In this document: positions 16,671-25,287 of the stretch, in pieces
Layout: the number at the start of each line of letters is the position of its first letter
Position numbering within the stretch: the first letter of the stretch is position 1
Assembly (NCBI GenBank): GCA_910576535.1
Contig: CAJTKK010000002.1
Location: forward strand, 232,611 to 296,610
Reading direction: 5' to 3'
DNA length: 64,000 nucleotides
DNA from: an uncultured Lachnospiraceae bacterium
Lineage (GTDB): Bacteria; Bacillota; Clostridia; Lachnospirales; Lachnospiraceae
Made by a program: the position numbers and the translations under genes
The notes under the pieces: generated by a model
Databases searched by the model: none
What the model saw: only the letters and a program-made list of their open reading frames with translations
Told to the model about the DNA's origin: nothing

Positions 16671-18356
16671 ATGAAAAAAGCGATCAATCAATCATTATTA
16701 ACTTTTATTCTAAATGGGATTTCTATTTTAGCGCTGATTTTTATGGTGCTTTCCCTGTTAAGCTACAGCTATGCAAATAAAGAATTACAGCAGGCCAGTG
16801 AAGACAGGTTTGAATTGACTTATAACGCAAACCGGTTTATGAACGGCTCTGCTTATCTGACCAATGAGGTACGCGCTTTTGCCGCTACAGGAGCTCAGGA
16901 GCATTATGATAATTACTGGAATGAAGTCAATCAGTTGAAAAACCGGGATATAGGTGTGGCAACCATGCAGGAAATCGGCATTACGCCAGAGGAACAGTCA
17001 ATGATTGATGAAATGTCTTCCCTTTCCAATGAATTGGTTCCTTTGGAAGATGAAGCTATGAAAAATGTGCAGGCAGGGAAGCGGGAAGAGGCAATTGATT
17101 ATGTGTATGGAACGGATTATAACACAGCAATTGCCAAAATAAATTCTTTGAAAGAACAGTTTTTGACAAGGCTGGATGCAAGGGCAAAAGAAGAAGTGGA
17201 TAATTTGTCGAAAAGGACTGAAGTCATCAGCACAGCAATATTTGCAGCGGTTCTTGTAGTAGGGATTATGCAGCTTTTGAGTATGATTTTTATTAGAATG
17301 AGAGTTCTGCGCCCAGTGATTGCAGTAAAGAAGCAGATGGGAGAGATTTCCCAAGGGAATCTGTCAGCCGAGTTTACTCTTCAGCCTAACACTTCTGAAA
17401 TTGGGATGCTGGTTGAATCCATCCATGAAACCAAAAGAGAACTGAAAAAATATATACATGACATTGACTCAAAATTGAACCAGATGGCTCAAGGGGAAAT
17501 GGACCTGGAGGTTGGGAACGATTACCGCGGCGAATTTCTTCCTATCCAAAATGCAATGCGCCAGATTGTGGACTCATTAAACCGCGCCCTTTCCGGAATC
17601 AACTATACCGCTGGACGGGTATCGGAGGAATCTAAGAGGATGGCGTCCGACGCGGAGGTTCTTTCCAGCGGTGCGGTAGAACAGGCATCTGCTGTAGAAG
17701 AACTGTCTGCAAGTATTCAGGAGCTGGCCGGTCAGGTAGACCGCACTTCTTCGGATGCGGAAGATGCCAGGAGGTGTTCTACCGATGCGGCGAACCAGTT
17801 GGAAATCTGTAATCAGAAAATGGCCGATTTGACGGATGCCATGGAAGAGATTTCGAAGGCTTCCCAGCAGATTGGCGGAATCATAAAAACGATTGAAGAC
17901 ATCTCCTTCCAGACCAATTTGCTTGCGCTAAATGCAGCCGTAGAGGCTGCCCGGGCAGGGGAGGCGGGAAAAGGTTTTGCGGTCGTGGCGGATGAAGTAA
18001 AAAATCTGGCAAATAAAAGTTCTGATTCTGCGAAAGATATTACGGAACTGATTGAAAATTCCATTATGCTGATACAACAAGGCTCTTCTTTGTCGGAAGA
18101 TACTACGGAGGCTCTTTCCATAGGAGTGCTGGGCGCGCGGAAATCAACAGGCCTGATGGAACGGATTGCAGATTCTGCATCCCAGCAGTCTCAGTCGCTG
18201 CAGCAGTTGACTCTTGGCATGGAACAGATATCCGGAGTAGTGCAGACAAATGCCACGACAGCGGAGAAATCGGCAATGTCCGCAAAAGAGCTTAATAATC
18301 AGGCAGAAGAACTGAAAATTGCAATCCAGCAGTTCCGGCTTAGGGGACAGGCGTAA
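16671..18356 (+). CDS. Methyl-accepting chemotaxis protein
   Basis: A 561-aa transmembrane chemoreceptor. Membrane helices lie near residues 9-32 and 186-210. The extracellular sensor between them is an all-helical bundle (four-helix type; ANRFMNGSAYLTNEVRAFAATG). A HAMP segment follows (RMRVLRPVIAVKKQMGEISQGN), a second HAMP-like stretch, then the signalling tip DISFQTNLLALNAAVEAARA and GEAGKGFAVVADEVKNLA. There is no C-terminal CheR-binding pentapeptide. The ATG has ggagcgg upstream. It stands as a single gene between the peptide island and metH; the ligand cannot be told. Confidence 0.93.
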   Translation: MKKAINQSLLTFILNGISILALIFMVLSLLSYSYANKELQQASEDRFELTYNANRFMNGSAYLTNEVRAFAATGAQEHYDNYWNEVNQLKNRDIGVATMQEIGITPEEQSMIDEMSSLSNELVPLEDEAMKNVQAGKREEAIDYVYGTDYNTAIAKINSLKEQFLTRLDARAKEEVDNLSKRTEVISTAIFAAVLVVGIMQLLSMIFIRMRVLRPVIAVKKQMGEISQGNLSAEFTLQPNTSEIGMLVESIHETKRELKKYIHDIDSKLNQMAQGEMDLEVGNDYRGEFLPIQNAMRQIVDSLNRALSGINYTAGRVSEESKRMASDAEVLSSGAVEQASAVEELSASIQELAGQVDRTSSDAEDARRCSTDAANQLEICNQKMADLTDAMEEISKASQQIGGIIKTIEDISFQTNLLALNAAVEAARAGEAGKGFAVVADEVKNLANKSSDSAKDITELIENSIMLIQQGSSLSEDTTEALSIGVLGARKSTGLMERIADSASQQSQSLQQLTLGMEQISGVVQTNATTAEKSAMSAKELNNQAEELKIAIQQFRLRGQA

Positions 18357-18743
18357 ATATGGGTACTTACAGCAGGCCGGGTTGCGGATGCGGTAGACAG
18401 AATGAACCGGATAAAACGGCAATGACTGAAGATATATAAAATGTAATGTGATGTATAAGAAATACCGGATATAGGCGGACGGTTTTTCTGCTTGATAAAA
18501 CTTTAAGGAAAGCTTTGCAGAAAAACCGCCTTTTCATATCCGGTATTTTTATAAATGATTTTGGCAGGAAGGCTGCCTTTCTGTCCACAGATGAATATCA
18601 GAAATGCTGTTTTTATCATTGGAATTTCCGGCGCCGCAAAGAAGCAGTATATGGGGAGAACAGAGAAATAAGGAATATTGCGGTTAGGTGCGTTTATGGA
18701 AGCATAAAGCTTATATAGCTATGGAAAGGATGTATTTTAGGAA
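18357..18743. other. Intergenic region with large hairpin
   Basis: These 387 bases hold no convincing gene. The main feature is the hairpin at 18461-18547, described separately. I looked for T-box, S-box (SAM) and cobalamin riboswitch cores ahead of metH between 18550 and 18743 and found none. An AGGA just before the metH ATG is the only expression signal I can name. Confidence 0.45.
18461..18547 (+). terminator. Two-tier terminator hairpin
   Basis: The outer arms aataccggatat and atatccggtatt pair perfectly. Inside, ggtttttctgc faces gcagaaaaacc, with flanking aggcg and cgcct also paired. A T-run follows the outer arm. It sits about 100 bp after the chemoreceptor stop and should insulate it from metH. 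Confidence 0.65.
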
Positions 18744-21179
18744 ATGACAAGGAAAGAATTTCAGGAATTGGTAAAAGGGCATCCGGTTTATCTTGACGGG
18801 GCTACAGGTTCAAATTTGTTAAAAAGGGGAATGCCGGCAGGTGTCTGCCCGGAGAAATGGATTTTAGAACATAGGGAAGCGTTAATGGAATTACAAAGGG
18901 AGTTTGTAGAGGCTGGAAGCAATATCATATATGCGCCAACTTTTTCCGCAAATGCTGTTAAATTAAAAGAATATGGACTGGCAGATAAGATTGGGCAAAT
19001 GAACAGGGAACTGGTTGCAATTTCAAAAGAAGCGGCGGCGGGGAAATGTCTGGTAGCCGGTGATCTGACGATGACGGGCGAGCAGCTTTCGCCAATGGGA
19101 ACAATGGATTTTGAAGAGCTGATTGATATCTATAAGGAACAGATCGGTTATCTGGCACAAGCAGGGGCGGATCTTTTAGTAATAGAAACGATGATGAGCC
19201 TGCAGGAAAGCCGTGCTGCATTAATTGCGGCAAAAGAAAGCTGTGATCTGCCAGTTATGGTAACGATGACTTTTGAATCGGATGGACGTACCCTATATGG
19301 AACTGATGCAAGAACAGCAGCAATTGTATTAGAAAGTCTTGGAGCCAGCGCCATAGGAGCTAACTGCTCTACCGGTCCGGATAAAATGGCTGATATTATC
19401 CGGGAGATGGCCGCGGTCACATCTGTTCCTATTATTGCCAAACCCAATGCTGGCCTGCCTTTTCTGAATGCAGAAGGAGAGACCGCATATGATATGGACA
19501 GCAGTGCTTTTGCAGAGGGGATGAAGCAACTGGTAGAGTCCGGGGCTTCCATTTTAGGAGGCTGCTGCGGCACTACACCAGAGTTTATAGAAAAATTATG
19601 CATACAGACGCGGGAAATGAAGATTGCCCAACGCGGAAAGCCTGAGAAAAGATATTTGACATCGGAGAGAAAAACGGTGGAATTTGGGCTGGATGATAAC
19701 TTTCTTATTGTAGGGGAACGTATTAACCCCACTGGGAAAAAGAAACTGCAAGCCGCGCTCAGGGAGGGAAACTTGGATTTGGTTCTGCAGTTTGCACAAG
19801 AACAGGAGGCCTGCGGGGCTGACATATTAGACGTTAATATGGGAATGGGGAGTATTGACGAAAAACAGATGATGCTGACCGCCTTGGAGGAAATAGCAGG
19901 AGTGACTTCTTTGCCTTTAGCGATTGACTCCAGCCATATTGATGTGCTGGAAGCCGCTTTAAGGAGATATCCAGGGAGGGCATTGATTAATTCTATATCC
20001 TATGAAAAAGTGAAATTTGAAAATCTGCTTCCCCTTGCCCAAAAGTATGGAGCTATGTTTATTTTACTGCCGTTATCCGATAAAGGGCTACCGGAGGATT
20101 TGAATGAAAAAAAGGATATTATTCATAAAATAGCAGACAGAGCCAAAGAGCTTGGAATGCATAAAAACGATATTGTAGTGGACGGGCTGGCAACTACAGT
20201 GGGGGCGAACAAGATGGCAGCCATAGAGGTTTTGGAAACGATCCGTTACTGCAAGGAAATGGGATATGCTACGGTGTGCGGCCTTTCTAATATATCTTTT
20301 GGGCTGCCGGAGAGAGGGTATGTAAATTCAGTATTTTTAGCGATGGCGATTCAGGAAGGCCTGACGATGGCAATTGCCAATCCTTCCCAGGAATTGCTGG
20401 TAAGCAGCGCTTTTGCAGCGGATTTACTGCTTGGAAGGCCAGAGGCTGATATCCGCTATATCCAGCAGATGGGGAAAAAGGGGGAAAAGACGCAAAAACA
20501 AGGGAATCTTCCGCTAGAGGCGAATGGAATATCCAGGAAAGAAGGGGCTGCCGGGAAAGTGCGGGAGGATGTCTTAAAAGGAAATAAGAAAAAAATTACG
20601 GAGAATACAAAGCATGCTTTGGAAGAAGGTCTAAAACCGGCAGAGGTATTGGATGACTGCCTTCTTCCGGCTATCAATGAAGTAGGAGATCTTTTTGATA
20701 AAGGAAAATATTTCCTGCCCCAGTTGATTGCAGGCGCAGAGGCAATGAAAACGGCCATTGAATATTTAGAGCCGCTGCTGGAACATACAAATGAAAAAAA
20801 GGAAATGCCTACGGTAGTGATTGCTACAGTGGAAGGGGATATCCATGATATTGGAAAGAATTTGGTTGCATTGATGCTAAAAAATTATGGGTTCCGGGTT
20901 ATTGATTTGGGAAAGGATGTCTCAAAGGAAGAAATCGTAAAAGCGGCAGAGAAATACCAGGCCAGCGTAATTGCGCTTTCCGCCCTAATGACAACGACAA
21001 TGCAGGAGATGAAAAAAGTCATAGATTATGCGAAAGAGCAGAAGGTGAAGGCAAAGGTGATTATTGGAGGGGCAGTCATTACTCAGGATTATGCGGATGA
21101 GATCGGAGCGGACGGTTATTCCAAGGATGCGGCAGATGCAGTAAAGCTTACGAAGCGGATCCTCTGCATGGAAGAATGA
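18744..21179 (+). CDS. metH: Cobalamin-dependent methionine synthase (no activation domain)
   Basis: An 811-aa enzyme that transfers the methyl group of methyltetrahydrofolate through cobalamin to homocysteine. Domain 1 (about 1-300) binds homocysteine, with zinc ligands Cys208 (GANCSTGP) and Cys274/Cys275 (GGCCGTT). Domain 2 (about 320-590) is the pterin-binding barrel (VGERINPTGKKK, DVNMGMGS). After a charged linker comes the B12 module with His701 of GDIHDIGKN as the cobalt ligand. The SAM-dependent reactivation domain of the about 1200-aa proteobacterial enzyme is absent, as is usual in Clostridia, where a separate activator is used. ilvB follows 63 bp later. Confidence 0.93.
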   Translation: MTRKEFQELVKGHPVYLDGATGSNLLKRGMPAGVCPEKWILEHREALMELQREFVEAGSNIIYAPTFSANAVKLKEYGLADKIGQMNRELVAISKEAAAGKCLVAGDLTMTGEQLSPMGTMDFEELIDIYKEQIGYLAQAGADLLVIETMMSLQESRAALIAAKESCDLPVMVTMTFESDGRTLYGTDARTAAIVLESLGASAIGANCSTGPDKMADIIREMAAVTSVPIIAKPNAGLPFLNAEGETAYDMDSSAFAEGMKQLVESGASILGGCCGTTPEFIEKLCIQTREMKIAQRGKPEKRYLTSERKTVEFGLDDNFLIVGERINPTGKKKLQAALREGNLDLVLQFAQEQEACGADILDVNMGMGSIDEKQMMLTALEEIAGVTSLPLAIDSSHIDVLEAALRRYPGRALINSISYEKVKFENLLPLAQKYGAMFILLPLSDKGLPEDLNEKKDIIHKIADRAKELGMHKNDIVVDGLATTVGANKMAAIEVLETIRYCKEMGYATVCGLSNISFGLPERGYVNSVFLAMAIQEGLTMAIANPSQELLVSSAFAADLLLGRPEADIRYIQQMGKKGEKTQKQGNLPLEANGISRKEGAAGKVREDVLKGNKKKITENTKHALEEGLKPAEVLDDCLLPAINEVGDLFDKGKYFLPQLIAGAEAMKTAIEYLEPLLEHTNEKKEMPTVVIATVEGDIHDIGKNLVALMLKNYGFRVIDLGKDVSKEEIVKAAEKYQASVIALSALMTTTMQEMKKVIDYAKEQKVKAKVIIGGAVITQDYADEIGADGYSKDAADAVKLTKRILCMEE

Positions 21180-21242
21180 AAAGGGAAAACAGTTTGGCTT
21201 GTTACCCGCAGGGATTAATTGCAGAAAGTTGAGGAGAAATTT

Positions 21243-22874
21243 ATGAATGGTGCAGACGCAATGATAAAATGTTTGGAAAAAGAAGGGGTGGAAATTGTTT
21301 TCGGGTATCCGGGAGTGGCAATCTGCCCTTTTTATAACAGTATACTGGATTCAGCAATTAGGACTATATTGATCCGGACGGAGCAAAACGCGGCTCATGC
21401 GGCCAGCGGGTTTACACGGGTTTCCGGGAAGCCGGGCGTATGCGCGGTGACTTCCGGCCCGGGGGCGACTAATGTGATCACAGGGATTGCAACAGCTTTT
21501 GCGGACAGCATCCCGTTAATATGCATTACCGGCCAGGTAAACAGTGAATTAATAGGAAGCGATGTTTTTCAGGAAGCGGACATCACAGGGGCAGTGGAAT
21601 CTTTTGTTAAATACAGCTATTTAGTAAAAGATGTCAATGATATCCCAAGAGTATTTAAAGAGGCGTTCCACATTGCCAATACAGGACGGAAAGGCCCGGT
21701 GCTGATTGACGTCCCCATTGACATACAGAATGCGCAGATAGCGAAATTCCACTATCCGGAAGAAATCAGTATGCGGACTTATAAGCCTACCGTAAAGGGG
21801 AATATGGTTCAGATTAAAAAAGTCATGAAAGAACTGGAAAAGGCGAAACGTCCGATTATATGCGCGGGCGGCGGCGTGCTTTTAAGCGATGCGGAAGGGG
21901 AGTTAAGGGAATTTTCGGAAAAATACAGAATACCTGTGGTTTCCACTATGATGGGGATCGGCGCTATGCCTACGGGACACCCTATGTATTATGGGATGGT
22001 AGGGAACAATGGAAAGCCATGCGCTAACCGGGCGATGAACGAATCGGATTTGCTGATGATGGTGGGTGCAAGAGTAGCGGACCGGGCAGTGAGCCAGCCG
22101 GATTTGATTACAAATAATAAGGTGCTGGTGCATATAGATGTAGACCCGGCGGAAATCGGCAAAAATGTAGGGCCGCATATCCCTTTAGTAGGCGATGTGA
22201 AGCATATTTTTGAAGACTTGATGAATCAGGAGATTAATTGCAGTAAGGCGAGCTGCAACTATGAAGACTGGATACATACGTTGGACGGTTATCAGGAAAA
22301 GATGGCGGTGATAAGGAAGCCAAATAGAAATTATGTGGATCCTGCCCGGTTTATTACAATGCTTTCTGATCAAATGGAGGAAGACGGCATTTATGTAGCG
22401 GATGTAGGGCAGAATCAGATATGGTCCTGCGGTTACCATATTGTAAAGAAAGGACGTTTTCTGACCTCCGGGGGCATGGGAACCATGGGATATTCCATTC
22501 CTGCCGCTATGGGGGCGAAACTGGCGCAGCCCCGGAAACAGGTAATAGCCGTATGCGGCGACGGTTCGTTCCAGATGTCCATGATGGAACTGGCTACGAT
22601 GCGTCAGCATAATGTCCCGGTAAAAATCATCGTCCTAAAGAATAACTATCTCGGTATGGTCAGGGAATTCCAGCATTATACATACAAAGATAACTATTCG
22701 GTGGTGGATTTGTCTGGCAGCCCGGATCTGGAAAAGCTGACAGCCGCTTACGGTATGGAGTTTCTCCGCCTGGAAACGATGGAAAAAGCGGATGAGACGA
22801 TAGGAATTTTTTTAAGGGAAAATAAATCCGTGCTGTTGGAATGTATCATTGATCCGTTGGATCTGGTAAAATAG
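21243..22874 (+). CDS. ilvB: Acetolactate synthase, catalytic subunit
   Basis: A 543-aa thiamine-diphosphate enzyme that condenses pyruvate with pyruvate or 2-oxobutyrate, the first common step to valine, leucine and isoleucine. ATG 21243 follows gaggag. Visible features are the N-terminal cofactor-activating Glu in RTEQNAAH, the middle FAD-type domain (ICAGGGVL), and the C-terminal ThDP motif GDGSFQM...KNNYLGM. The presence of two downstream ACT-type small-subunit genes supports the anabolic form over the catabolic AlsS form. Confidence 0.9.
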   Translation: MNGADAMIKCLEKEGVEIVFGYPGVAICPFYNSILDSAIRTILIRTEQNAAHAASGFTRVSGKPGVCAVTSGPGATNVITGIATAFADSIPLICITGQVNSELIGSDVFQEADITGAVESFVKYSYLVKDVNDIPRVFKEAFHIANTGRKGPVLIDVPIDIQNAQIAKFHYPEEISMRTYKPTVKGNMVQIKKVMKELEKAKRPIICAGGGVLLSDAEGELREFSEKYRIPVVSTMMGIGAMPTGHPMYYGMVGNNGKPCANRAMNESDLLMMVGARVADRAVSQPDLITNNKVLVHIDVDPAEIGKNVGPHIPLVGDVKHIFEDLMNQEINCSKASCNYEDWIHTLDGYQEKMAVIRKPNRNYVDPARFITMLSDQMEEDGIYVADVGQNQIWSCGYHIVKKGRFLTSGGMGTMGYSIPAAMGAKLAQPRKQVIAVCGDGSFQMSMMELATMRQHNVPVKIIVLKNNYLGMVREFQHYTYKDNYSVVDLSGSPDLEKLTAAYGMEFLRLETMEKADETIGIFLRENKSVLLECIIDPLDLVK

Positions 22875-22886
22875 GAGGACGTAAGA

Positions 22887-23369
22887 ATGAAAAGAATTTA
22901 TTCAGTTTTGGTGGAAAACCGTTCCGGTGTTCTTTGTAAAGTGGCAGGGCTTTTTTCCAGAAGATGTTTTAATATTGATTCCCTTGCGGTTGGAGAGACG
23001 GATGACCCGGAGGTATCTTGTATGACGATTGTCAGCAGCGGGGATGAGAGGACGATTGAGCAGATTGAGAAACAACTGAATAAAAAACTGGATGTCATTA
23101 AAGTAAAGACTTTTGATGAAAATAAGAGCATTAGCAGGGAATTGATGCTGATAAAGATAAAATATAACCGGAATAACCGCAGGGACATTATGGAAAATTG
23201 CGATATTATGAAAGCACAGATCGTGGATATGTCAAAAAATATGATGATTATCCAGATTTGTGATGTGCCGGAAAGGATCCAGCTTTTTATCAAGATGCTG
23301 CAATCCATCAGTATTGTAGAAGTGGCGAGAACAGGAACCTTGGCGCTGTCCAAGTGTATTGACTTTTAA
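22887..23369 (+). CDS. ilvN: Acetolactate synthase small subunit, copy 1
   Basis: A 160-aa ACT-domain regulatory subunit that gives the catalytic subunit valine feedback. The ACT fold is at residues 1-75 (YSVLVENRSGVLCKVAGLFSRR, FNIDSLAVG); the C-terminal interaction domain follows (RELMLIKIKYN... VEVARTGTLALSK). Key loop residues N-R-S-G-V-L are intact. The C-terminal half has drifted (NNRRDIMENCDIMKAQIVDMSKN) compared with copy 2. It begins 12 bp after ilvB. Confidence 0.88.
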   Translation: MKRIYSVLVENRSGVLCKVAGLFSRRCFNIDSLAVGETDDPEVSCMTIVSSGDERTIEQIEKQLNKKLDVIKVKTFDENKSISRELMLIKIKYNRNNRRDIMENCDIMKAQIVDMSKNMMIIQICDVPERIQLFIKMLQSISIVEVARTGTLALSKCIDF

Positions 23370-23423
23370 GATGGCTGTTGATAAAATAAATGTCATATGT
23401 GAAAGGATAAACGGAGGAATGAT

Positions 23424-23936
23424 ATGCAGAAAAAAGTATTTCAGCTTTTGGTAGATAATACATCAGGCGTATTGAGCAGAATATCGGGGTTATTTTCCAG
23501 AAGAGGCTATAATATTGAGAGCATTACGGCAGGGGTGACTGCAGAGGCGAGATATACAAGGATTACGATCGTAGCGTCCGGGGATGATGAAATATTAGAT
23601 CAGATCGAGAAGCAGGTAGCCAAGCTGGTGGATGTAAAGGACATCAAAGTTCTTGCGCCGGAAGACAGCGTATATAGGGAATTAGTGCTGATTAAAATAA
23701 AAGCAGCGGCTAAGGAGAGACAGGCAGTTATTTCAGTGGCGGATATTTTCCGGGCTAAAATCATTGATGTGGCGCCGGAAAGCCTTATTGTGGAACTGAC
23801 CGGAACCCAGTCGAAGATTGAAGCGTTTATCAGCCTGCTGGAGGGCTATGAAATACTGGAATTGGCAAGAACGGGCATTACCGGCCTTGGCAGGGGGATT
23901 GACAAGGTGACTTACCTGGAGGATTTAGAGGATTAA
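23424..23936 (+). CDS. ilvH: Acetolactate synthase small subunit, copy 2
   Basis: A 170-aa paralogue of the preceding gene with a canonical ACT domain (FQLLVDNTSGVLSRISGLFSRR, YNIESITAG) and the conserved C-terminal part (RELVLIKIKA, VADIFRAKIIDVAPES, ELARTGITGLGRG). It is closer to the family consensus than copy 1. A ribosome site cggagga precedes the ATG. The symbol only separates the two copies; which one binds valine, or whether both do, is not visible. Confidence 0.87.
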   Translation: MQKKVFQLLVDNTSGVLSRISGLFSRRGYNIESITAGVTAEARYTRITIVASGDDEILDQIEKQVAKLVDVKDIKVLAPEDSVYRELVLIKIKAAAKERQAVISVADIFRAKIIDVAPESLIVELTGTQSKIEAFISLLEGYEILELARTGITGLGRGIDKVTYLEDLED

Positions 23937-24032
23937 GAAGAACCCAGTTAGCTCTTAGGAATCCTTTGACGAGGGAGAACCTTTCAGTTATACAGACAAA
24001 TTTAAAGAGACAGGAATATGGAGGAGAAAGAA

Positions 24033-25052
24033 ATGGCAAATATTTATTATCAGGAAGACTGTAACCTTTCCATGCTGGACGGAAAGACAATTGCCGTAAT
24101 CGGTTATGGCAGCCAGGGACATGCACATGCGCTTAATGCAAAAGAGTCGGGATGCAATGTAATTATTGGGCTGTATGAAGGTTCCAAGTCCTGGGCAAAG
24201 GCGCAGGCACAGGGATTCGAGGTATATACGGCAGCAGAAGCGGCAAAGAAAGCGGATATTATTATGATACTGATCAACGATGAACTTCAGGCGAAGATGT
24301 ACAAGGAGTCAATTGAGCCGAATTTAGAGCCGGGCAATATGCTGATGTTTGCTCATGGCTTCAATATCCATTTTGGGCAGATTGTTCCTCCTGAAGATGT
24401 GGATGTAACGATGATAGCCCCTAAAGGCCCTGGACATACTGTACGGAGCGAATATCAGGCAGGAAAAGGGGTGCCTTGCCTGGTGGCTATCCATCAGGAT
24501 GCGACAGGGAAGGCTCTTGATATGGCGTTGGCATATGCCTTGGCCATCGGCGGGGCAAGGGCAGGTGTCCTGGAAACTACGTTCCGGACAGAAACGGAAA
24601 CAGATTTGTTTGGCGAACAGGCAGTTCTTTGCGGTGGTGTATGCGCCCTGATGCAGGCGGGCTTTGAAACTCTGGTAGAGGCAGGCTATGATGCAAGGAA
24701 CGCATATTTCGAGTGTATCCATGAGATGAAATTAATTGTTGACCTGATCTACCAGTCCGGTTTTGAGGGAATGAGATATTCTATTTCCAATACTGCAGAA
24801 TATGGCGATTATATTACAGGACCTAAAATTATTACGGACGAAACAAAGAAAGCGATGAAAAAAATCCTTTCCGATATTCAGGATGGCAGCTTTGCAAAAG
24901 ATTTCCTCCTTGATATGTCCCCCGCCGGCGGTCAGGCGCATTTCAAAGCCATGAGAAAGTTAGCGGCTGAACATCCTTCCGAAACGATTGGTAAAGATAT
25001 CCGTAAACTTTACAGTTGGAATAACGAAAACGATAAACTTATTAATAATTAA
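24033..25052 (+). CDS. ilvC: Ketol-acid reductoisomerase
   Basis: A 339-aa class I enzyme converting acetolactate to dihydroxyisovalerate with NAD(P)H and magnesium. ATG 24033 (MANIYYQEDC) is preferred over 24018, because ggaggagaaag lies just before it. The nucleotide fold is GYGSQGHAHALN; the loop that sets cofactor choice follows near VIIGLYEGSKSW. Metal and substrate residues lie in ETDLFGEQAVLCGG and YECIHE-like FECIHEMKLIVDL. It closes the ilv gene run; a stem-loop follows 28 bp later. Confidence 0.93.
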   Translation: MANIYYQEDCNLSMLDGKTIAVIGYGSQGHAHALNAKESGCNVIIGLYEGSKSWAKAQAQGFEVYTAAEAAKKADIIMILINDELQAKMYKESIEPNLEPGNMLMFAHGFNIHFGQIVPPEDVDVTMIAPKGPGHTVRSEYQAGKGVPCLVAIHQDATGKALDMALAYALAIGGARAGVLETTFRTETETDLFGEQAVLCGGVCALMQAGFETLVEAGYDARNAYFECIHEMKLIVDLIYQSGFEGMRYSISNTAEYGDYITGPKIITDETKKAMKKILSDIQDGSFAKDFLLDMSPAGGQAHFKAMRKLAAEHPSETIGKDIRKLYSWNNENDKLINN

Positions 25053-25080
25053 TTTGATAGAAAATAATAAAAAGACAGGG

Positions 25081-25120
25081 ATCCGGCAGTTGTATATTAC
25101 ATTTGATACAGCTGCCGGAT
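25081..25120 (+). terminator. Terminator after ilvC
   Basis: atccggcagttgtat pairs with atacagctgccggat (one G:T wobble, 10-nt loop) and is followed by tttatgttt. It separates the ilv run from the sensor kinase genes. Confidence 0.7.
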
Positions 25121-25287
25121 TTATGTTTACTTTATCATATTATGAAAATAGATTTCCATACCCTCATTTTTTTCTCATTGACTTTTCTTCTTATGCAAGA
25201 TAATATATAAATGGTGGCCTTATCAATCAGTCTTATAGTACATAAAACGGCTGAATTATACGAGCAAGGTAAAAAGGAGTGAAATTC

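Noticed and set aside
18550..18743. Possible SAM or cobalamin riboswitch ahead of metH
   Set aside because: No conserved core boxes or paired architecture could be identified by eye.
19148..19825. 225-aa reverse open frame inside metH
   Set aside because: It is an antisense shadow of a well-conserved gene and has no recognisable domain.
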